NCBI RefSeq assembly: GCF_021531655.1
Contig: NZ_JADYUF010000062.1
Span: 1-15,407 of the forward strand
DNA length: 15,407 bases
DNA from: Leyella stercorea
GTDB taxonomy: Bacteria > Bacteroidota > Bacteroidia > Bacteroidales > Bacteroidaceae
Reading direction: 5' to 3'
Part shown: piece by piece, positions 13,526 to 15,407 of the stretch
Layout: each line of letters begins with the position of its first letter
Position numbering within the stretch: the stretch's first letter is position 1
Position numbers and translations under genes: made by a program
The notes under the pieces: model-generated
The model's database searches: none
Told to the model about the DNA's origin: nothing
The model's input: only the letters and a program-made list of their open reading frames with translations

Positions 13526-14731
13526 TTAGTATCTTGTAAGTCCAAAAATTCTATTTATATTCGATGCTTTTACACACATGCCATAAGTAGTACGGTTAAT
13601 TTTTGCAGAACCTATATTTATACCTACAGTTAGACGTTGATTGTGTGCTGAACGTAGAGCATATACAATACCCCCACTATCACCGCTTTTTGAAGTATAT
13701 GACGCAAGATAAACATCTTGAAGCAACACTTTCTTACTTGCATTAAGAACATCATATGAAACATTGGAGATAGTTCCACTTACTCTTTTCCCTGTCGCTT
13801 GACCAACCATATTGACATAAGAACCTTTTGGAGGATTCATGGTTTCCGTTGACAACGTATCCGTAGCAGTATTAGCCATATACATAATTCGATTTGTCGG
13901 TATGTAGTTTGTTGATGTGATTTTACAAAAAGCAGCATCCAAAATTCCATCATAGTCCCTCGAATATAGACATGTCCCTATCGTGTTTTTTTGACTATCC
14001 ATTAAAGATTGCCCTTTTGAAATAAAATGTCCTGCTGTCACTATGCCAATGTTGCCATTAGAATCCTTCGCCCTATATCCCATAGATGCGTTATGCGTTT
14101 GTCCATCTTTTGAATATGTTATGATTCCACCACAATTTATTCCACTATGTAGCGTTGCGGCATCTCCTTCCATAAAATTCAATATTGGACTGTTCGCTAT
14201 GTTTGCCTTAAATAAATCTATTAATCTCTGTTCTTTGTCGTATAAAACGACATTTACAGAATTGCTTTCTTCGTCTATACCATACATAGATGTTGTCTTG
14301 AAAAGTATTTCGTTCTTTTCTTCAGCCTTCTTGCGTATAAGATTTAAAACGTTCAGAAGTTCGTTGTATGAATACTTACAATTTTTAATTACGACATTGT
14401 CCACGTTTGTGCCTAATAAATCAGATGCATCTCCTTCGTAACCCTCTTTTATTAAAATGACTAAATTCCCATCATAATCAATATAGCTTCCACCATAAAA
14501 ATCAGGATAAGATACATCTCCGCTACGTGTTTGTGAACAAAGCTTTTTCATGGCATTTTCGTAAGCTTCATACGCTGCCGTTTGTAAGCCCATTTCGGAG
14601 TCTAAAGTTTTTGTAGAAATTGTATTCTGAGACTCCTGCTCTGAAAGATACTCTTCAGAGTCGTCATTTGAACAGGATGCGAGCGTTGCACACGTTGCAA
14701 TCATCATAATAAATAACAAATGCTTATACAT
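13526..14731 (-). CDS. Trypsin-fold serine protease lipoprotein 2 with intact triad
   Basis: This 401-aa protein is a paralogue of the 10339-11643 product. It has a lipoprotein signal peptide (lipobox LASC, Cys20) followed by SNDDSEE, again fitting surface export in Bacteroidota. The prodomain-like region (YPDFYGGSYIDYDGNLVILI) starts near residue 75. The catalytic domain at about 200-401 shows H235 in IVTAGHF, D265 in ILDAAF and S352 in GDSGG. Both proteases end in a similar tail, L-x-L-(K/T)RY. Streptogrisin-like proteases need their prodomain for folding and cleave it off; the same is likely here. It is followed by its small partner gene. Substrate and biological role cannot be read from sequence. 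Confidence 0.87.
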   Translation of the reverse strand: MYKHLLFIMMIATCATLASCSNDDSEEYLSEQESQNTISTKTLDSEMGLQTAAYEAYENAMKKLCSQTRSGDVSYPDFYGGSYIDYDGNLVILIKEGYEGDASDLLGTNVDNVVIKNCKYSYNELLNVLNLIRKKAEEKNEILFKTTSMYGIDEESNSVNVVLYDKEQRLIDLFKANIANSPILNFMEGDAATLHSGINCGGIITYSKDGQTHNASMGYRAKDSNGNIGIVTAGHFISKGQSLMDSQKNTIGTCLYSRDYDGILDAAFCKITSTNYIPTNRIMYMANTATDTLSTETMNPPKGSYVNMVGQATGKRVSGTISNVSYDVLNASKKVLLQDVYLASYTSKSGDSGGIVYALRSAHNQRLTVGINIGSAKINRTTYGMCVKASNINRIFGLTRY

Positions 14732-15112
14732 AATTGATAAATTTTAAAATTTGTTGTAAATATAGTCCAAAAACAAACATGTTGTTATTTTTATTAAACA
14801 AGTTTATACTATTTCGTATTTATTAAGCAATCTTATCATTCTGTGTAGTGGTGAACTGAATAGTTACCTTTATCTTGCATATCACTATATTCTGTTAAAA
14901 TGAAAACAGATGTGCCAACTTATATTTTTCTTTTTTAGTAGTTGATTTATGAATACCAAAATCGGAAAAATTCCGTTGCTTTCAGTGTTAATTTATGTTT
15001 TCTCATACTTTCATTTTGGGGTTTCTCGATTATGTTGTTTCCAATTTGTTTCTTTCGTTATTTTATCATCCCAATTAGTATTGATTATCAGCACATTACG
15101 AGCAATAAGTAA
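14732..15112. other. Intergenic region upstream of protease 2
   Basis: This AT-rich region of about 380 bp contains no gene I can support. On the minus strand, TATATTTA (14764-14757) is close to a Bacteroidetes -7 box and lies about 25 bp before the protease 2 start. The + strand frame from 14949 is hydrophobic but overlaps the better fragment at 15113 and has no family resemblance. Confidence 0.3.
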
Positions 15113-15340
15113 GATTTCAAGAAGTATATACTGGATGAAAGTGCATATTTTGGGGGTGCCTTAATTCGCCAGTTGAAAGAAGTAGAAAGCGGCGAGATTC
15201 TGAAAGGTCCATTGGCTTGTGCTGAATTGTTTAGGTGCTATGATGCAACTGGTGTTGACTACGAATTTCCTGTTCTTGTGGATCATAATAATGACGTGAT
15301 GAGTTTCATCCGTAAACCTCGTATTAATCTAATTACCTGA
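15113..15340 (+). pseudogene. Gene fragment cut by the right IS end
   Basis: This is a 75-codon open stretch without a start codon, preceded by an in-frame TAA (15110-15112). The encoded sequence looks like real protein: YILDESAYFGGALIRQLKEV, then GPLACAELFRCYDATGVDYE and VLVDHNNDVMSFIRKP. The stop codon is supplied by the IS end (CCTGA), so both ends are lost. I do not recognise the family. Confidence 0.45.
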
Positions 15341-15407
15341 GTTCGGGATAAGCGACTGTCGTTTTTCTTGCTATGCCAGATTTCCGATAGGTGCATATTA
15401 CATTTGC
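15335..15407 (+). mobile_element. End of an IS982-like insertion sequence (right copy)
   Basis: 15335-15405 is the exact reverse complement of 1-71, beginning with ACCTGAGTTCGGGATAA. At 15399-15406 TACATTTG fits the Bacteroidetes -7 consensus TAnnTTTG and points out of the window, with TTTC 14 bases upstream in a -33-like place. This suggests the transposase promoter at the left end of the IS, with the gene lying beyond the edge. Confidence 0.6.

Noticed and set aside
14949..15164. 71-codon hydrophobic + strand frame
   Set aside because: It overlaps the better fragment at 15113 in another frame, and its hydrophobicity follows from T-rich DNA.

Overview
The window looks like accessory DNA from a member of the Bacteroidales, probably a Prevotella/Bacteroides relative. 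The reasons are its AT-rich composition, starts without Shine-Dalgarno sequences, TAnnTTTG-like promoter motifs, tandem tyrosine recombinases of the Bacteroidetes type, lipoproteins with acidic residues after the lipobox cysteine, and remnants of IS982-, IS110- and group II-intron-like elements. Both ends of the window carry the same 71-bp sequence in inverted orientation. It resembles the end of an IS982-family element, so the window is an island between two copies of one insertion sequence, or a contig that stops at that repeat.

Layout. (1) 1-1700: an IS end, a DUF3800 protein whose 5' end meets the IS, and an unrecognised protein. (2) About 1.7-8.67 kb, all on the + strand: a compact integrative and mobilizable element. 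It holds two tyrosine recombinases, an excisionase-type HTH protein, a small unknown protein, a winged-HTH-like protein, a noncoding stretch with a large inverted repeat (candidate oriT), a MobC-like accessory protein, a relaxase split by an in-frame TAG, and a coiled-coil membrane protein followed by a hairpin. No type IV secretion genes and no cargo are visible, so transfer would need a helper element. (3) 8.66-9.83 kb: a scrap yard with an IS982 3' end, an 82-codon gene cut by that IS, a cruciform with 17-bp repeats, the 3' end of a group II intron, and a perfect palindrome. (4) 9.83-11.64 kb, minus strand: a two-gene unit encoding a trypsin-fold lipoprotein protease and a small Ig-like lipoprotein. 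(5) 11.75-13.0 kb: a broken IS110-family transposase, a second partial copy (478 bp, gap-free, about 95% identical) of the mobilizable element's right end, and a TIR-domain gene that has lost its 5' end. (6) 13.0-14.73 kb, minus strand: a paralogous protease plus small secreted protein unit in the same order. (7) 14.73-15.4 kb: an intergenic region, a 75-codon gene fragment, and the second inverted IS end.

How it fits together. The region appears to have grown by repeated insertion. Two related but separately evolved mobilizable elements each left the same right end, which stops at a shared 20-bp sequence. The most interesting cargo is the duplicated protease/small-partner unit. The protease has a streptogrisin-like prodomain and a His/(Asp)/Ser triad and is predicted to reach the cell surface. 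The tightly linked partner is exported and looks Ig-like. A protease with its inhibitor, chaperone or substrate-binding partner is a reasonable but unproven reading.
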